Source: Mixophyes australis (lineage: Eukaryota > Chordata > Amphibia > Anura > Limnodynastidae). From it: a DNA stretch of 64,000 nucleotides. The stretch is from the NCBI GenBank assembly GCA_036250195.1, contig JAVHZZ010000002.1, positions 275,678,460 to 275,742,459 on the forward strand, given 5' to 3'. The notes below the pieces were generated by a model. It saw only the letters and a program-made list of their open reading frames with translations. It was not told the origin of the DNA and searched no databases. The translations under genes were made by a program, and so were the position numbers. Below, piece by piece: positions 12,142 through 22,589 of this stretch (within the stretch, counting starts at the first letter, position 1; each line of letters begins with the position of its first letter).

Positions 12142-14147
12142 GAGGTATTACTTAAAGATGACCATTGAAAATGTAAAACATCTTGACAAAATCAAATGAA
12201 ATGTTGCTTTATCATGTCCCAATTTTAAATAAAGAGTTATTTGTTTCATATTATTCTGAAATTATTAATTAAAATATTCTGAGCTAAGGTAAATGTAAAA
12301 TACATGCATTCCTGCCCGAATGCTCTTTACATTCCCGGTGTTACTAGTAATGTCATCTGTTTAGCATATATTGTATTTATTGTAAGCTTACATGACCTGA
12401 GCAGAATAATGTGTAAACTGAAGTTGCATGCAAAATGTTACATTTTTGTTTTACACACATCACATGAGGTTTGTAAACTGCTGTAATGCTACTGCTTGTT
12501 CTTTTCTTTTGTTCAGGAAGCCCTCCCATTTTATGTGCTCCAGCTGAGGCCACAGAAACATTAAAACGCAAAGGACATAACAAGGTTGCTGAGGAATTAA
12601 TGAATATTTTGCCTACTGATTTGTGCCAAGTCTTTTTGTTAGCTTGCATAGCTTAACCCCTTTTAACATGTCTACTTATGAATAAAAGATTTTTTGTCCA
12701 TTGCATCTTTAAATATTATTTGATGGGAAGCTCTTGAATGTCCTTATATTTTAGAATATAATTTGTGAAGTGACCAATTTTTTGAAAAGTAACGTCACTA
12801 AAGTCAGCATTGTACCTTTGTTTCTGCATGTTTGTGTTTGTGAACGGTTATGCAACTCATGCTTTGAGGTGGACACAACTAAGCCAGTGCATCATATTAA
12901 TATCACCAATTTTGGAAGCAATCTGGAGTCCATTACTTTGGTCACATTGAGTGAGAGGCATTATTTAGAGATCATATATCAAGCACATCTGATATGCACA
13001 AGAAATTTGCTTCTCCATTGAAGCTCAACATGCAGGAGCCAAATGGGTCCCATTAAAAAAAAGAGGTCACCAGGTCTGATCTGATGGAAAAGTCTTGTCC
13101 GGTTGTGAAGTGGAAAAGGCTGGGTGCCACTCTGCATTGCAATTAATGCCCCAGAAAAAGTGCACTTACCGCTCTATCTCATTTAAAATATCTTGATCTG
13201 TAAATTGAAATGTAATTTCTGCACCATCATTTTAATTTTTGCACACCATTGCAAAATGAGTTTTAATGATCTGCCTAATCTATTCTTCGCTGGGAACACC
13301 ATTGCACAACCCAACTTCTTATTCCTGCCTTTGCAAAGTGCTGCTCATTCATAAACGCACCTGTCTTGCACTGCAAGCCTATGTGCACTTGCACAAACCA
13401 AGGCAGACACCTGTTTGAAGGTGTTTTTCTACTGAAGGGAGAAGCAGGAGGATACAGCAAGCTAAGTAAGAGGAGGATGAGATGGTAGGTGGGACACAAT
13501 GGAAGCCATCAGTATAAGGTGAGAACAAAGCTTGTCACTGTGATTATTAATGTGTGCTTTCTAGCTGACTTGGCATATTCAGTTCAAACTGTTGCCGGAG
13601 CATATTATTGATACTTTATTCCTGACTAGTTTCAGTGCATAGCACTACTAATAGGCAAATTGATGGGCACTTTTTACTGTTTGCTATATATTATTAGTAC
13701 TCGACATTATATTTTTTGATATTTTATTGCTGCCTAGTAATACTGTTGGGTATCTTAATGTGCATACTATTGGAAATAAAATAACTTTTTGCTGGGGATT
13801 ATATTTTGTTGTAAGCATCTGTGTGCTATAAGCCACCTATTTTTTTGCCCTTTTCACAGATAATTTACTCCTCTGTCACCTCCTTCACAACTCTCTTAAA
13901 GCTAGACTACTACCTAAAGTGGTGAACAGAACAGTGGGCGTGAACATTAAGAAATGAGAAGTTGCAATATCTGTGATTGTGGCTTCTCTTTGGTCCTCCT
14001 GCTAATAACCACTCCAGAATTTCGCACAGCCTGGTTTTCAGCAAAAAATGTAAGACTAGCCATAGCACTTGGGTAAATGCCTGACCAACCCCATGGACTT
14101 CGGGGAGGGGAAGGATATAATAATTTTGATATAATACTATGCCATAT
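12142..14147. other. no feature seen
   Basis: About 2 kb with scattered short open frames (for example 12770-13021 plus, 13275-13499 minus) without domain, splice-site context or repeat ends that I can support. Confidence 0.45.
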
Positions 14148-14338
14148 CCCTAGTTCAGTGGCCGGCAACCCCCAACACTTTTGTCTGGAACGTCAGCAGT
14201 CTCACACAGGCAGCCACGTCTTTGGCTGATTTAGTGAAGCAGCAGTCAGGTCATGGTGAAAAAGACCTCTCTGACTTCAAAGGTAAGTATTATGCACACT
14301 AAGGATTGGTTGGTACAACTATAGAGATATATCTATCT

Positions 14339-14730
14339 GGAATTCATGTGGCATACTTTCAATTGGGGGGCAACTCTGTGGAATACTTAGAATTTGGGGG
14401 TAACTATGTGGCATACTTTGAATTTGGGGACAACTATTTGGCATTCTTTGAATTTGGGGACAACTATGTAACATAATTTGAATTTGGGGGTAACTATGTG
14501 GCATAATTTGAATTAGGGACAACTATGTGGCATACATTGAATTTGGGGAACAAGTAGGTGGCATATTAATTGGGGGCTATTCTGTGGCATAATATGTATT
14601 GGGGGCATTTATGTGTGGCATAAATGAATTGGGAGCATTACTGTGGAATATTATGAACTGGAGCCATTACTTTGGCATAAAATGAACAGGGAGCACTATT
14701 GTGTGGCATAACATGGATATTTATCTGTTG
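14339..14730. repeat. degenerate minisatellite, unit about 28-31 bp
   Basis: At least a dozen units of the form 'AACTATGTGGCATA-TTTGAATTTGGGG' run without a break. The left units are the most alike, and the right ones drift to 'attATGTGTGGCATAAATGAATTGGGAGC'. The antisense reading produces a repetitive 67-residue frame (14319-14522) that I regard as non-coding. The array lies inside the hAT element at 14156-15091. Confidence 0.88.
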
Positions 14731-14782
14731 GTCCCATTACTATTAATATTATCATGACATTAGTATTATGAAATAATAAATC

Positions 14783-14784
<2 letters not shown>

Positions 14785-14826
<42 letters not shown>

Positions 14827-14851
14827 CATGTACACACACACACACACACAC
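14785..14851. repeat. TA then CA microsatellite
   Basis: A pure TA run of about 38 bp followed by a CA run of about 22 bp. A related TG/TA tract lies at 14968-15027. Confidence 0.95.
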
Positions 14852-14970
14852 AGTGGTCAAAGAGGAAGTTTAGTAGTGGCGCGGAATGGAATTTTATAGT
14901 CTTACAAGCAAAGCAGTTGAAGAGTTGGTGGTATGGCATGCCACTGTATCCAGAACACTTCGACCAATAT
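14852..14970. mobile_element. hAT MITE fragment (CAGTGGTC family)
   Basis: It starts CAGTGGTCAAAG and contains 'TAGTAGTGGCGCGGAATGG', 'TTTTATAGTCTTACA' and 'GGTGGTATGGCATGCCA'. The same blocks appear in inverted order in the MITEs at 58617-59050 and 59393-59538. It is nested in the larger hAT element here. Confidence 0.6.
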
Positions 14971-15099
14971 ATATGTGTGCGTGTGTGTATATGTGTATAT
15001 AATATATATATATATAACACACACAACAGGCACATCTGGGTTTGAAGAGATTTATGCAGGCGCACTGGTGTAAAAAGGTTGCTGACCCCTGCCCTAGTT

Positions 15100-15488
15100 A
15101 GTAGTGCAGCTTTAAACTCCCTTCTTTTACGTCCTGTCTCTGTTCCTCCTTATTTTTAGTCCTTTCTTCCACATGTTTTCCATTACTTTTTCTTCTTTTT
15201 CTAATATATTATCATGTATTATGTAGTTTTTATGCATGCTATCACTTAGTCTGGTTTGTAACATTGTTTTGATTTGAATTTACCTGTAATAATTATATCT
15301 TATAAGCATCACTTTTAGACCTGTTGTGCTTTATTTACCCCAGGTGCCACGTCTCATGCACACCTGGGGTAATAAATTAATTTTGAATTTATTTCTCTCC
15401 TGTGTCATGCCTGAAAATAGGCATTTTAGGTGTAAATGTTAGGATTGTACATTGTGTGGTGCATATACCTGTTCTTTAAATAGATACT
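15100..15488. other. no feature seen
   Basis: T-rich sequence with one short hairpin (ACCCCAGGTG at 15338 against CACCTGGGGT at 15361). Confidence 0.4.
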
Positions 15489-16222
15489 GTCATAGTTAAA
15501 ACCTAATTAGGGGTTAAAAATATCTAAAATATTTATTGTGTGTAATTTCTAAACTCACTGTGGCAAGTTAAAACGGGGTTCATTTAGATATGCTGACATA
15601 GCAAATGACCATTTCACATGGGCAAGTTCCCTGCTGTTTATTATGTCCTGTCCAAAAAGGGATTATGTAAAATGCTACACTCAAAAAGAAACTATAGTAA
15701 TCAAATATCTTTCTGAATATCAGACCTAATAATGTCATATTTCAAAGGCAGTTGTATGGGAAGTTATGACCTGATTTTGTATGAAAATTATGTTTCTGAG
15801 ATGTGTCAGAAAAAGATATAGCAACTATGCGAAATTCTATTCATTTCTGAATAGACTGATTCCCATCCAGGTGTGAATTACCTCCCCATATTAGCATACA
15901 CACACCCCTCTCCCAGTTACATCACAGGTAGGGGGACTGAGCTGAAGAATTAGGTTTATAAGGTCACAGTATGTTATCAAATATTATTCATTACATTAGA
16001 ATAGGGGTAATGATCCATACTTCCACTTTGTCTCGCAACAGAGATAAGAAATCTAAATTTCCATTTCTGTATTTTCTCCCTTTAGTTTTGTAATGTTGGC
16101 ATATTACTGTATGCCATCTTGTTATCCTATTTTTGTACAGTATGCATTGCATTTTTTCATATTAAACCTTGTGTTCTTAGCACACTCAAGCAGCTTGGCT
16201 ATTTTAATTGCTACATAACTGT
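15489..16222 (+). mobile_element. possible retroviral-type LTR
   Basis: The segment begins TGTCATAGTTAAAACC and ends TTGCTACA. It has a TTTATAAGG box (near 15956) and an ATTAAA polyadenylation-like signal (near 16162) in the right order for U3-R-U5. Immediately after lies TGTTGGGCTCTGGG, weakly like a tRNA-Pro primer site. No flanking duplication was found and the interior that would follow is unrecognisable, so this is tentative. Confidence 0.35.
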
Positions 16223-17389
16223 TGGGCTCTGGGTAATTTAAAGTTTAATTGTAGTGGGACATACATTGTGATGGAATTCTAAGTGATATGAGTAAGCTAG
16301 GATTTCCTCATGGTGTGGCCTATGAAACCAAATTCTGATGGTGACAGTTTTGGAATTAACAGAGAATGTGTGCTATAAAAGTGGATTTAATAATAGCTAG
16401 ATCGACCAGGTGGTTTTGTAATGAATAACCCCTTGTCCCACACTTCACACAGGTTTAGCATAGTCCTATTTTGTGTCTGATACTATAAAATGATGTAATT
16501 CAATGAATATTCTGGTACATTCATCATATGTAAAGTGCACATTCATGTGCTCATCTATAGTTGAAATTAATTAAAAGGAGTATAACTTGGCATAGGCTTC
16601 ATTAACTGTTCTTATTCCGACTTTAAGTGCAGCTCATGAGGGGGTCAATTTTACAACTTGATCCTGAAGTAAGAGAAATATGTTGGTACAATTGGAGTGT
16701 GCATTATGTGCAAAAAATGCAATAATCCCCTTATGCCAAATTGACATTTATAGGAGACGCCTATCTGTTGTGCTATGCATTTGCAATGTTATTGTCAGTC
16801 AAATGGGGATTTTGATTGCGACAGAAATTGAAAAGAACATTGTGTACAACTAATTCTAAAGTGGTATGTAGTTTTCCATTAGCAGGAAAAGTTATTGGTG
16901 GAGGTGGAGATGAAACTGGATATGATCCCTTAATACTAACAGTAGGCAAGTCTTATGTGTCCCTTTAAAAGTCCACCTGGATGCGAAGAAAAAAATATGT
17001 GGAGAACAAAGAAAAAAACAAATATGTGGAACTACTATTTTCTGTCCGTAAAACTCTGACAAGAATTTTGTATAGTACAGCTATTTGGTACTCCTAAACT
17101 TAGTTATGTTATTAAACGCTATATATGTTATTAAATGATGGATGTTATGTATGTTATTAAATGAATCATGGATGATGTTATGCTATGTTATTAAATTATA
17201 GAACAAATTAATTTCAACATAGTAATTTCTTAAATATGCCAAATGTTTTACTTAGTTCTCCTCCATTTCCCTATTTCCAAAATATAAAACAAACCATTGT
17301 TGTGCAATACAACTCCCTTCAGAGGCACTCAAAGAGATGGAGAAAAATAATATTTTGCAATGTAATACAATAACGAAACGTGTAAATTA
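16223..17389. other. no feature seen
   Basis: AT-rich. A short local repeat 'ATGTTATTAAA' recurs about four times at 17106-17195. No coding evidence. Confidence 0.45.
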
Positions 17390-17535
17390 GAGATGTGTGC
17401 TGACCTTTGTATTTCTGTTTCGAAACCAGTGTAAGTTCTAAACCACGTTCTTGATTCGGCTCTGCTACTGTTATATTTTTTTTTTAAATGCGAAAGGATC
17501 TGGATATATTTTTGCTCCAATATTATTATTTATAG
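17390..17535. mobile_element. hAT end fragment (TAGAGATG type)
   Basis: TAGAGATGTGTGCTGACC at 17389-17407 resembles the terminus TAGAGATGTTCACTGACC of the hAT element at 59804. The rest is not alignable by eye and is cut off by the Tc1 fragment. Confidence 0.35.
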
Positions 17536-18100
17536 CATTAACAGCCATCCTCCAAAAGTCTTCGCCTCACTGTGCATGCGGATGCACTCATACCTGCCTG
17601 CTGCCATTCCTGAGCAAGATCTGCACTGGTGGTGCCCTGATCCCGCAGCTGAATCAACTGTAGGAGACGCGCTTTCTGGATGTTTTTGGGTGCCAAGGAA
17701 CCTTCTTCACAACTATTGAACCTCTCTCCTTGAAGTTCTTAATGAACCGATAAATGTTTGATTTAGGTGCAATCTTACTAGCAGAAATATCCTTGCCTGT
17801 GAAGACCTTTTTGTGCAAAGCAATGATGACTGCACGTGTATCCCCGAAGATAACCATGGTTAAGAGAGGAAGAACAATGATTTCAAGTACCACCCTCCTT
17901 TTAAAGCTTCCAGTCTGTTATTCTAACTCAATCAGCATAAAATGCAGTGGAAATGTTGTTTGTGGGATAAAGTTCACTGTCATGGTTGAAGAGGGACTTT
18001 GAAATTAATTGCAATTCATCTGAGCACTCTTCATGACATTCTGGAGTATAAGCAAATTGCCATCATAAAAACTGAGGCAGCAAAGAGAATGAGATGAGAG
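17536..18100 (-). mobile_element. Tc1-like transposon, 5' part only
   Basis: The right side (minus-strand upstream) carries the non-coding block 'CATAAAAACTGAGGCAGC' near 18064, a sequence I know from the ends of a widespread fish and frog Tc1 family. It leads into the N-terminal half of a transposase. The catalytic half and the other terminal repeat are missing: the element stops abruptly near 17536. Confidence 0.8.
17540..17893 (-). pseudogene. Tc1-like transposase, N-terminal DNA-binding part
   Basis: The first frame (17654-17893, 79 codons) carries a helix-turn-helix of paired-domain type: KDISASKIAPKSNIYRFIKN, then FKERGSIVVKK and a PWHPKTSRKR hinge. A frameshift near 17660 separates it from the second helix-turn-helix, LQLIQLRDQGTTSADLA, ending ASACTVRRRLLEDG. 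Full Tc1 transposases run to about 340 residues with a DDE catalytic domain; that part is absent. The intact protein binds the terminal inverted repeats and moves the element by cut-and-paste into TA sites. Here it is a dead fragment on the flank of the ERV region. There is an in-frame Met at the ORF start, but the true start could be nearer VIFGDTRAV. Confidence 0.88.
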
Positions 18101-18589
18101 AAACACTGGACAGGGAAAAACAGGAAAAACTGCTACTTCATGCTGGACAACAATCTTTGTAGAGTCCCTTGCTCAGGTGTTGTTAACTGCAATCGGGGTC
18201 TCCCGGAACAGATTCACAAGTGTAATTGTAATTTCTCCAGGTATTGACACCTCTGCAGTGGATGGAATGAGTACAAGTGTCTCTCTGCTACCCCTAAGGT
18301 TGTGATGCTGGTCGTCAACACTTGGTACCTGTCTGTCAAACAACCTGAGTGTAGGAAATTATAGTTCCACAACATACTCTCCCAGTCCAACATCATAATA
18401 ACACCTCAGTAGACAGTGTTTCGAACGTTCTTTGTTGCTGTCTCACTATTTGCTTTTCCTTTCAAGATCTAGAACAGTCTCTCCATTACAAACTCATTGC
18501 AAGAAAAATCAAAAGCATTTCAAAATATGACAGGTTAAGAGGCAGTTTAGGAGTGATTTTGATAATGGGGAGGACTAGTGCCCGAAGCT
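18101..18589. other. no feature seen
   Basis: Sequence between the Tc1 fragment and the recognisable ERV pol region. It may be the unrecognisable 3' part of the ERV (env or 3' LTR expected here), but no motif supports that. Confidence 0.35.
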
Positions 18590-19250
18590 AAAAGCCACTC
18601 CAATCAAGTTTCAACCCTCATTCTATTTAATTTGTTCTAGATAGTACCGTTACTCTATTTTCCCAGTGGTTTGTGGCTGATCAAAAGTATGTAACTTGCT
18701 ATCACTGCTCATACTTTGTAAAGTTATTACCAATAAAATGAATACCCCTATCACTTTTTATAACTCTAGGGATACCACCACATCTACTAACAAAAACCCT
18801 GGGTATGACACAGCAATATATTAGAAACATTTCAATAAACCTTTACCAAGATATATTTCATCGGTACACCAGTACATACTTGAGGATCCTGCAAGGTGGT
18901 AATTGGATGAAGTGGATTTGTTTTACCTGGAGAAAGTCCATCTGTAGGAAGGGTATGAGATGGTATTGTCTTCCTGTCATTTTCTCTCAATCAAATAAGA
19001 CAGGACATTGCCTTCCTACCAGCTTGAGAAGAGACGTCTGATGCACACCAATATGCTCTTACCAGCTTGCGCATACCTTCTTTACCCAACTGAGTCAGAC
19101 AATGTGCTGCTTCTGCTAGGCCTGGGAGATATACTCTGGGAGCCACAGGCCTACCTTGTCCATCTCTCCAGGGTCCAGAAGACTCCTGACCACATCCCTT
19201 TGCCTTCCAGACTGCTTATTCCTCAGGTAACACAAATTTCATATATTAAC
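18590..19250 (-). pseudogene. ERV pol fragment: integrase
   Basis: Reading the minus strand from about 19215 downward, one frame gives an HHCC-type zinc-binding neighbourhood (RPVAPRVYLPGLAEAAHCLT, then QLGKEGMRKLVRAYWCA), followed by a spacer. Near 18710-18780 comes the catalytic-core motif IPRVIKSDRGIHFIGNNF, which contains the second Asp of the integrase DDE triad (SDRG). Stops and frameshifts interrupt the rest and the catalytic Glu region was not found. Integrase joins viral cDNA to host DNA. This match places the element among retroviruses rather than Gypsy elements, in line with its primer site and gag. Confidence 0.8.
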
Positions 19251-20790
19251 TAATTTGTGTGTGTTTAATTGTCTAATTTAAAACAATACAAAGAAAAACA
19301 AAACAAAACATTGATTTGTCAGTTGTCGCGTAAAATCCTGCTGCCCATTCAACAGCTATGTCCGCCCTGTTGCGAAAGTCATGTAAAGTCATGTGTGTCA
19401 AGTGTTAACTTAAATAATAGCTACTTCAGTTGTCACAAGTCCTCCATGTAATTTGAGGGTTCTACTTATGTACTGCCATTGTCATAAAAGTTCTTCAGTC
19501 GCCTCAACATCGCCCCCTATACTAGAAAGATACTGAAGACCAATCTATATCAATTGATTTACCCTCTGCCAATTCAAATGCCATTTTCTATTTCACACAT
19601 TCAGCTACTTGGCTAAGTGAGGAGGGCAAAGGGGTCCATTTCTATAACACTTTTGTCAATTATAACAATATCCAGTACATGTCATATTAAAACATGAGAA
19701 TTTCTCATTTTCTAAAGGGTTTCACTTATGTCATGTCTTATGGCAAAAATCTTACTCCAATGTTCTACACAGCGATATCACATCAATCTATAAAACATGA
19801 ATATTTCCACAGCAAAAACCTCTGCTTAAAAATCAGCAGCTTCTATATACATAAAAACAAACCCCTAGCTACTTCTGTGTCAGTGTAGTGTATGTAACCC
19901 TGGTTCTGTCTGATGTCACAAATGTTTTTGCTCCATGATTGAGACCATGTCTACATGTTTTTTTATCTTTTTATAAGAAAAGAGTGAGATACTGATGGAG
20001 ATGTAAAGGATGAGAAATAGGAAAGCAAAGAATAATAAAAACAAAAAGGATTTGCAGACAAACAGAACAGCATAAAAGCAGGGAAGCACAGAAGCAGAGA
20101 AGCAGAGATTTTACAGCACCATGACAGCTCGATTGGACTCTATGGGAAAATAGCTCTACTATTCCACTAATCCCCTTAGCTATTCACTTCACCCCTACCC
20201 ATTCTTATCAAGTTTAACAGGGAGTTATGTCACCCATCCAATCCAGTGTCGTCCATCGTCAGCTCGTATGGAATTCAGTATCTTAAGATCACACTAACTA
20301 TATACCTTTGCGATAGACTTCATGTCTATAATAGAGAAGTGCAAAATTAACCCTTTGTGATGCAAACTCTGTATCCCCCATGTGTGTCCTCCTGGAATAC
20401 ATAAAACAACATTATGGTAGAGTATGTACACACTTCATTTTAGATAATGAATCTCAGCCAAATAGGTTATCATAGGCCACTGCACCTAGAAGAAAGAATG
20501 TTACAATGACCCATTGTTAATTTGTCTTTCAAGAGAAATTTTCTACTCCTCCAGCAATCCCCTTGATTACTAAGTATATATATTTTGTTGTTTGTCCTTA
20601 TCTACAGAAAAGGGAAACAAAACAAAGTCAAATTCAAATAACAAAGAAAAACAAACATTTTCATTCCTTACCATTGACCAGCAACAGGAAAGTAAACACA
20701 AGACAACATAAAACAAACAAACAACAAAAAGAACATATACATGTAAGTTAATTTATCTCTAAACCTGAACAATGACACATTCCTCAGATT
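19251..20790 (-). pseudogene. degenerate ERV pol region (protease/RT expected, not recognisable)
   Basis: By position between gag nucleocapsid and integrase this should hold protease, reverse transcriptase and RNase H. I found no RT catalytic box or protease DTG on the minus strand. The stretch is also too short (1.5 kb) for the complete set, so a deletion is likely. Composition is AC-rich on the plus strand. Confidence 0.4.
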
Positions 20791-20794
20791 AAAC

Positions 20795-20935
20795 GTTACC
20801 CTTAGGTGGTTCCAATCTCCTTGCTTTCGCTCTTATTCTTTCTTTACAATCCTTCCTCATGTGTCCCTTTTTAAGGCAGTTAAAACACTTCAAAGACATC
20901 TGTGTCTTTCTTTCCTTATAGTGGATCTTATGAGT
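20795..20935 (-). pseudogene. ERV gag nucleocapsid zinc knuckle
   Basis: One CCHC zinc knuckle is intact: CFNCLKKGHMRKDC, followed by basic residues (KERIRAKARR). This knuckle packages genomic RNA in retroviruses. The upstream part of the longer open frame (20936-21034) is not gag: it lies inside the inserted solo LTR, whose left TSD is at 20936-20940. The continuing gag is on the other side of that LTR, at 22590 and beyond. Confidence 0.87.
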
Positions 20936-21224
20936 CTGAGTGTCACTCACCGGACTGTGAGTGCTACTTCCCGTGTATTCAGGAACCGTGGCCGTCCGCC
21001 ATCCTGAGGGTCTGCGCATGTGCAGCCCTTTCAAGCCTTCAGTACCTGTTGCTTTTAGTTAATTGGCTGATCAGGCAACACTCCCTATTTAAAGCACCTG
21101 TGGTCTATACCTCATTGCCTGATCTTGGAGTCTCATTTCCCATGAGCCTCTGAAGGTGTTCCTGTGTTTCCTCGTGTATTCAGCTCCTGCTGATTCCTGT
21201 TATTCGTTTGTGGTTTCCAGACCA

Positions 21225-21640
21225 CTTCAACTCTCCTGTGTTCATCGTGACTGCAGCCAGCTGATTCCTATCCGCTGCCTCCGTTGCTTCTACAGAGTTC
21301 CTGCTCACTTCAACTCTCCTGTGTTCATCGTGACTGCAGCCAGCTGATTCCTATCCACTGCCTCCGTTACTTCTACAGAGTTCCTGCTCACTTCAACTCT
21401 CCTGTGTTCATCGTGTCTGCAGCCAGCTGATTCCTATCCGCTGCCTCCGTTGCTTCTACAGAGTTCCTGCTCACTTCAACTCTCCTGTGTTCATCGTGTC
21501 TGCAGCCAGCTGATTCCTATCCGCTGCCTCCGTTGCTTCTACAAGAGTTTCTGCTCACTTCAACTCTCCTGTGTTCATCGGGTCAGCGCTCCGCTGCTTC
21601 CATCTCTGCTACTGGAGTTCAGACGCTTCAACTCTCCCGT
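21225..21640 (+). repeat. 83-bp tandem repeat within the solo LTR
   Basis: CTTCAACTCTCCTGTGTTCATCG-type unit starts lie at 21225, 21308, 21391, 21474 and 21558, with a shorter final copy at 21626. The period is 83-84 bp. Units are 95% or more alike by eye, suggesting recent expansion. The open frames over this stretch are by-products of the repeat. Confidence 0.92.
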
Positions 21641-22095
21641 GTTCTTCATGTTCCAGTTCCTTTTACTACTGCTTCCAGAGTATTGCCTCGTTCATGCTGG
21701 TTTCCCTGCTGTGCGCTGCACCAACTTGATTACCGCTTCCACCTTACAGTGGTCTCACCTCCTGCCGGCCTTCAGCCATTCAGGTATCCCTGCACGTCTC
21801 TCTGACAGCCTGCTCTCCTGAACCTCGGTATGCATACTTCTCATTGACTTTGCTTGTGTATTGCATATCCATCTGGACTGAGTTCTGTTCTCCTCCGGAG
21901 TCTCCTATCCACTGAGGCTATTGCTACTATTGACTTTGTTTCCTATTGCCTGGATTGTTATCATGACTTTGTATACTTTAGCAGTGCTGCTCTGTTATCA
22001 TTGTATTGTGATATCATTGTGGGATCAAGTTCTGTGTGCCCGTGTATACTCTGCATAGCATTCATCTCCTCGTGCCCATCCTCACATATATATTG

Positions 22096-22362
22096 CAGTG
22101 GTACAACTTGCTATATGCAGACCACTGACTCCTGTTCCCTGTGACACCAGTTTCAAGTATCCTCTCACATAGCAGTGGTACAACTTGCTATACGCAGACC
22201 ACTGACTTCCCTATTATCTACCTTCACCTGGATTCCATTCCTTCACCTAGACAGCGGTACAACTTGCTATACGCAGACCGCTGACTCTCACTACCTCCTC
22301 GCTACTGCTGGACATTCCTCCTCACTATAGCAGTGGTACAACTTGCTATACGCAGACCACTG
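22096..22362 (+). repeat. four spaced stem-loop units with a constant loop
   Basis: Stems: 22096-22102/22121-22127, 22173-22179/22198-22204, 22252-22258/22277-22283, 22331-22337/22356-22362. Copies 1, 2 and 4 have CAGTGGT paired with ACCACTG. Copy 3 has CAGCGGT paired with ACCGCTG, a paired change that keeps the stem. The 18-nt loop ACAACTTGCTATACGCAG is identical in copies 2-4 and differs at one base in copy 1. Spacing is 77, 79 and 79 bp, and the sequence between units diverges. The conserved element therefore appears to be the hairpin itself. Function unknown. Confidence 0.85.
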
Positions 22363-22589
22363 ACTTCTCTCACGTTTCCTTGTCCAGCTAGTTCCTCGTG
22401 TACAGTCATCTACTCATTACCAGTGCTGCTAGTCATAGACTTTCCTCGAGCATTCTCTCACCATCTGCTGGTTCTCTGGTTCCGTTGTCACCCTGCTACC
22501 AGAGTACCATATTACCACCTATACTACTCTGGTAAGTCCACCATCTGGTGATTTCCTGGGTAAAGACTCCTAGTGCCCGTGACACTGAG

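Larger units (their letters stand above)
14156..15091. mobile_element. non-autonomous hAT element with perfect 8-bp TSD
   Basis: CCCTAGTT occurs at 14148-14155 and 15092-15099. Directly inside are inverted ends CAGTGGCCGGCAACC (left) and CAGGGGTCAGCAACC (complement of the right end). The 8-bp TSD and CAG...CTG ends identify a hAT (Charlie-like) element. No transposase remains. The 936-bp interior is filled with a degenerate minisatellite, TA and CA microsatellites and a fragment of another hAT MITE. Confidence 0.92.
20941..22584 (+). mobile_element. solo LTR (Gypsy-type) inside the ERV gag
   Basis: The 1,644-bp LTR begins TGTCACTCACC and ends GCCCGTGACA, so its ends form a 6-bp inverted repeat (TGTCAC/GTGACA). 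CTGAG flanks it on both sides (20936-20940 and 22585-22589), a 5-bp TSD. A TATTTAAAG box lies near 21088 followed by pyrimidine-rich sequence. It carries two internal repeat sets: an 83-bp tandem repeat and four stem-loop units. With the LTR removed, the gag reading on the minus strand resumes on both sides. Confidence 0.93.

Noticed and set aside
14319..14522. Repetitive 67-residue protein
   Set aside because: Antisense reading of the minisatellite with period not a multiple of three throughout; no start context.
21156..21821. Repetitive Cys/Ser-rich open frames
   Set aside because: Produced by the 83-bp tandem repeat inside the solo LTR.
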